From NCBI GenBank assembly GCA_035283845.1, contig DATESZ010000160.1:1-9449 (forward strand): a DNA stretch of 9,449 bases. The letters are read 5' to 3'. Below, one piece after another: positions 5,995 to 9,449 of this stretch (its first letter is position 1; every line of letters starts with the position of its first letter). The notes beneath the pieces were generated by a model. That model ran no database searches, was not told the origin of the DNA, and saw only the letters and a program-made list of their open reading frames with translations. The DNA is from DATESZ01 sp035283845. Lineage in GTDB: Bacteria; Desulfobacterota; Syntrophia; Syntrophales; JACQWR01. The position numbers and the translations under genes are program-made.

Positions 5995-8381
5995 AATTTG
6001 AAATCAGCTACATTGGCGACTATAGCCATGCCCTCCCTGAGGGCGTTTTCCTGGCAGAGGGGGATGCGGGTTACGTGAAGGCCTGTCACGCCCTTATCGC
6101 TCAAGTATCCGAGAATAAATCCCTGAAAATCTGGGTACGGAAGCGTTATCTCTTTGCCTGGTTGCAGCAGTTTTGCGAGCAGATCCAATTGCCCTGTGAT
6201 TTTGTTGAGAAAACAGCACGTCTCATCCTCTCTGAGACGTGGAATGTTACCTTGCCGGAATGGTTAACGGATGAGGACGTTGTATCGCAAAAGCTTCTCG
6301 ATTTGGAAGTAAAGAATGAAAAGCTCTGCCCTTTTGCAGAAGCGCTCCTGGTCCATCTCCTGGGGTCTTCATTTCGCGGGGATCAATTCGCTCGAAACCG
6401 TATTGCCGAAATACTGCCCGCTCTTTACCGCGAGGAAGCGCAAAGTGTATTTGATCGTTATCCTCTTCTTTCCCGTTGTTTGCGTGAGCAAGGGGAAATC
6501 TGGCTTTCGCATGCCGATCTGGATTGGGAAAAGGCATTGATACCCGTGCTTATCAGTCGGGCGGAAAATCTATGGCGGGATATGAGCCTTTATGCGCTGC
6601 TCGGAGCATACCCTCCTAAACTTCTTGAATATGTCGTATCATTGCAACAGGCAAACATTTTACGGAGCATCCCTTTGGCGTTATTGAAGGATCTTCCCCT
6701 GGAGCTTTTAGCCATTGAAGAAGCGGCGATACAAATAGCATTATTCTTTAAGGACATCGTTCAGGAAGTTGATTCCAGCCATGCCTTTCAAAAAGTAGTT
6801 AAGGTTGCCTCAGGACGGCTGATTTTGGAATTCAAGCAGGTAAAAAGCCTTTTGAAGGCTGGACGGTTTGCCCCTGCAGCGCAAGATATTATCACCGTGA
6901 AGGAAAAATTCCGACAATGTACTGGGTTAGAAACTACCGAGTTGACAACCCTTGATTACCTGGTGGTGCCGCAAAAACCGGCTCTGCCGGAGAAGGATTC
7001 GCTGAATAGTCCATCGGCGTGGGCAGCCTGGGCAGTAGATTCCTACTTGCCGTATCGGTATTGGCAGACGAAAAACGGCCACTATGATGAAGAAGTGGAA
7101 GAGGCCGTGCGATTATTTACGGATTGGTATATCCGAGATTATGCGGCTATTCATCAGAACGCTGAAATCAGCTCGATTCATACCTTCCATTCTTTTCGCG
7201 ATTCTATCCGCAGGGAATCGCTTTCGTTGATCATCTTGGCTGATGGGCTTCCGGTAACATTCTGGCCTATATTTGAAGAAACCTTGCGGAAAACCGGTTT
7301 ACATCGCCATGCCCTGGCGTATCGCTTTGCGCCCCTGCCAACGGATACGGAGTTTGTAAAACCAGCTCTGTTCAGCGGGGTCTGGAACCCCCCGCCAAAG
7401 TCTTATGACGCGCTCCTCCAGGAACGAGCAGCTAATGACTGGGATGGCAAGAAAGTCGTCTATTTGTCGGATCTAAAAAAGCTTGCTGATTTCTCAGCGC
7501 CCACCGAGCCGACGGTTCTTTACCTCAATTTACTTGCCGGCGATGAGATCCTTCATGGCGATCCGGAAGCGAAAGGTGAAACCCATGAGGGTGAACTCCA
7601 TCGATTGTTCATGAGGGTGAGCGACATGGTCGCCGCACTTCTGGACCGTTGCCCAGGCCAAAGAGAATCTTTCGGTCTCTATGTCCTGACAGACCATGGC
7701 GCTTGTTTCATCTTGGATAGTGAAGCTCAGACATTCGAGTCAAAGACGCTGAATAAACTATTTTCTGATGAACGCCGCCGCTTTGCCGTGATCGAAAAAG
7801 GCATCGCCGATACAGTGCCGGCAAATCTTTGGGATTTAGGATACCGTTTTATCCCACCCTTTACGATCGGCGACAATGTCTTCTTTATTCCACGGGGCCA
7901 CCATACCGTTCGCGCCGGTAAGGGGGGGAAGGGATATACCCACGGGGGCGCCACGCCGGAAGAGGTGATCGTCCCGGCGGCTTTCTTTAAAGCTGTGAAG
8001 GCGGCCTGGAATGCGCCGAAAGCACGTTTCACGGACTTAAGAGTGGATACTGCATCTGGTAAAGCGGTTTTTCACATTCAGCGGATCACTCCTTTAAGGA
8101 TAGAGATGCTGAACCCTAATCCGGAAGATATCCGAATTCTGCGCATGACGGTCATGAAACCTATCGCGGAGATTAAAGGACAGGTAATTCCCGTCTTGAT
8201 AAAAGAGAAAGCCACGACCATTCAATTGGATTGTTATTTCAACAAATCGGCCGTCAGTCAGGAATCGCTGATAGTGCAATGCGTCTATGAAATAGCCGGA
8301 GAAGAGAGGGTTATGGAAATAGAAACTTTAGCGGAATTCCGATCAGCTCTAACGGGCGGGTTCAGTTTGACGGATCTATAA
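5991..8381 (+). CDS. pglZ: PglZ, alkaline-phosphatase-superfamily BREX protein
   Basis: A 796-residue protein starting at GTG 5991, which shares bases with the brxC stop (GTGA); GGGGAAGAG at 5976-5984 supplies the ribosome binding site. Residues 1-330 are mostly helical. The PglZ domain, of the metal-dependent alkaline phosphatase/phosphopentomutase fold, spans about 400-670. IILADGLP (414-421) holds the metal-ligand Asp418, YVLTDHG (564-570) holds Asp568 and His569, and YTHGGATPEEVIVP (649-662) holds His651 and the signature HGG-x-(T/S)-x-E-E-x-x-(V)P. The last 115 residues are beta-rich, probably an Ig-like module. PglZ is the hallmark present in all BREX and Pgl systems and is needed for phage exclusion; nuclease-type activity has been reported for members of the family, but its substrate here is unknown. 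All metal-site residues look intact. A run of seven G (7922-7928) encodes the glycine-lysine stretch just before the HGG motif. Confidence 0.9.
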   Translation: MKFEISYIGDYSHALPEGVFLAEGDAGYVKACHALIAQVSENKSLKIWVRKRYLFAWLQQFCEQIQLPCDFVEKTARLILSETWNVTLPEWLTDEDVVSQKLLDLEVKNEKLCPFAEALLVHLLGSSFRGDQFARNRIAEILPALYREEAQSVFDRYPLLSRCLREQGEIWLSHADLDWEKALIPVLISRAENLWRDMSLYALLGAYPPKLLEYVVSLQQANILRSIPLALLKDLPLELLAIEEAAIQIALFFKDIVQEVDSSHAFQKVVKVASGRLILEFKQVKSLLKAGRFAPAAQDIITVKEKFRQCTGLETTELTTLDYLVVPQKPALPEKDSLNSPSAWAAWAVDSYLPYRYWQTKNGHYDEEVEEAVRLFTDWYIRDYAAIHQNAEISSIHTFHSFRDSIRRESLSLIILADGLPVTFWPIFEETLRKTGLHRHALAYRFAPLPTDTEFVKPALFSGVWNPPPKSYDALLQERAANDWDGKKVVYLSDLKKLADFSAPTEPTVLYLNLLAGDEILHGDPEAKGETHEGELHRLFMRVSDMVAALLDRCPGQRESFGLYVLTDHGACFILDSEAQTFESKTLNKLFSDERRRFAVIEKGIADTVPANLWDLGYRFIPPFTIGDNVFFIPRGHHTVRAGKGGKGYTHGGATPEEVIVPAAFFKAVKAAWNAPKARFTDLRVDTASGKAVFHIQRITPLRIEMLNPNPEDIRILRMTVMKPIAEIKGQVIPVLIKEKATTIQLDCYFNKSAVSQESLIVQCVYEIAGEERVMEIETLAEFRSALTGGFSLTDL

Positions 8382-8397
8382 TAGGAAAGGCAAGGCA

Positions 8398-9449
8398 ATG
8401 AAATCATTTGAAACAAAAGCGAGAGACTACTACGGAGAGGTGGTCATCAATAAGGGCCTGATGTCAAAAGCCGGTTTCGGGGCACGAGCTATCCCCGTGT
8501 ATGTGGGTGAATGGATCATCAGCCAATTCCTTGCAGAAGATGTATTGACAGAAGACGGACGTGAGGAAATTATCAAGATTGTATCCTCTTATTTGCCGCA
8601 GAAGGCAGATAAAAACATCCTCCTCAATCGCTTGAAGGAACAAGAAGAAGTTAAGATTATTGACGACTTTCGGGTCAACGTCAACCTTGCCAGGAATACC
8701 CATGAATTGAGTATTCCTGTACTGGATACAAATAGCGCTATGATTCAAAAGGGCATCATTGATGAAAATCAGATGCTACTGAAGACAGGCATGTGGGGAC
8801 TTGGCACCCTGCGCTATGTCCCGCCCGACGGCGAAGAAGTCAAAAAGGGACAGGTATGGATGGTAGATTTCAAACCGTTTCAGAGTCCCGGGGTGGATCT
8901 GAAATATTTCCGGGAATGTCGTAAACATTTCACTCTCCCGGAGTGGATCGATTTACTGATATCGAGCTGCCAGTTTAATCCTGACACGCACACCCTTCCC
9001 CAGAAGATGCTTTTGCTTAGCCGCATCATTCCCTTGGTTCAGCCGCGGATCAACCTGGCCGAGCTTGCCCCTAAAGGTACGGGAAAATCCTTTGTTTTTG
9101 ATAACATCAGTCGGTATGCCGCCGTTATCCCGGGAGGAAAACTGTCCGCACCTACATTGTTCTTTAACAGTCAGAGCAAACAGCTCGGACTGATGCCCCG
9201 ATATGACGTGGTCGTTGTTGATGAGGTTCAGAAGATCCACACGGATGCGGCCGGGGAGGCAATGGCGGCGCTTAAAATGTACCTGGAAAGCGGCCGTTAT
9301 CGCAGGGCCACCGGAGACATGGGTACCGCCGAATGCGGCTTCGCCATTCTGGGCAATATTACCATTGGCCCCGATAGACGGCCCCTCTATGAAACAAATG
9401 GCATTTTCAAGGAACTGCCTTCATCCCTTCAGGAATCGGCTTTTGTGGA
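8398..9449 (+). CDS. brxL: BrxL, Lon-like AAA+ BREX protein (5' portion, cut by window edge)
   Basis: The first 350 codons of a gene that continues past the right edge; full BrxL proteins are near 680 residues. The ATG at 8398 follows AGGAAAGG (8383-8390) with 7-base spacing and lies 16 bases after the pglZ stop, so the genes are one operon. Residues 1-190 match the BrxL N-terminal region (for example IPVYVGEWIISQF and the following winged-helix-like stretch). The AAA+ core begins near 200: IIPLVQPRINLAELAPKGTGKSFVFDN, with Walker A at 224-231 (Lys230, Ser231; Ala224 replaces the usual first glycine), TLFFNSQSKQLG, and Walker B VVVVDEVQKI (271-280, Asp275, Glu276). BrxL proteins assemble as DNA-binding AAA+ multimers and act in BREX immunity rather than in methylation; the C-terminal Lon-protease-like domain is outside the window. 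There is no stop codon or frame break in the visible part. Confidence 0.88.
   Translation, partial: MKSFETKARDYYGEVVINKGLMSKAGFGARAIPVYVGEWIISQFLAEDVLTEDGREEIIKIVSSYLPQKADKNILLNRLKEQEEVKIIDDFRVNVNLARNTHELSIPVLDTNSAMIQKGIIDENQMLLKTGMWGLGTLRYVPPDGEEVKKGQVWMVDFKPFQSPGVDLKYFRECRKHFTLPEWIDLLISSCQFNPDTHTLPQKMLLLSRIIPLVQPRINLAELAPKGTGKSFVFDNISRYAAVIPGGKLSAPTLFFNSQSKQLGLMPRYDVVVVDEVQKIHTDAAGEAMAALKMYLESGRYRRATGDMGTAECGFAILGNITIGPDRRPLYETNGIFKELPSSLQESAFV

Noticed and set aside
1..9449. CRISPR arrays, tRNA genes, insertion-sequence ends, attachment sites
   Set aside because: No regularly spaced repeats, tRNA-like cloverleaf sequence, transposase frame or terminal inverted repeats were seen on reading both strands.

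Overview
The window looks like bacterial accessory (defence-island) DNA, probably from a Gram-negative organism: good purine-rich ribosome binding sites, mixed ATG/GTG starts, tightly packed genes and moderate GC. Nothing here fixes the taxon; a proteobacterium or a Desulfobacterota-like lineage is only a guess. By eye the left 800 bases are GC-richer than the rest, and bases 840-1290 are AT-rich, which suggests the island is a mosaic.

Left part (1-1287) is a decay zone. On the minus strand lies an AAA+/DUF4143-type ATPase gene with a recognisable promoter (867-896). Its coding region has lost the middle of the ATPase domain, including Walker B, and changes frame at about 661. Next to it (1004-1122), the start of an apparent antitoxin gene runs almost directly into what looks like the last codons of a PIN-domain toxin, as if a second operon had collapsed by internal deletion.

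Middle part (1288-1877) is an intact type II toxin-antitoxin pair on the plus strand: a ribbon-helix-helix antitoxin whose stop overlaps the start of a MazF/PemK-type mRNA endoribonuclease.

Right part (1951-9449) is a defence operon on the same strand: a 1347-residue BrxC/PglY-type P-loop ATPase, a 796-residue PglZ (alkaline-phosphatase-fold) protein starting on a GTG that overlaps the brxC stop, and the first 350 codons of a BrxL (Lon-like AAA+) protein cut by the window edge. The order brxC-pglZ-brxL with no pglX between is that of type 4 BREX, whose fourth gene, brxP (PAPS-reductase/DndC-like), normally sits directly upstream of brxC. There is no brxP here; the toxin-antitoxin pair and a 7-codon ORF occupy its place. 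In known BREX systems these ATPases and PglZ act with a modification component to block phage replication. Whether this locus is complete, uses a modification gene beyond the right edge, or has swapped modification for an addiction module is the main open question.
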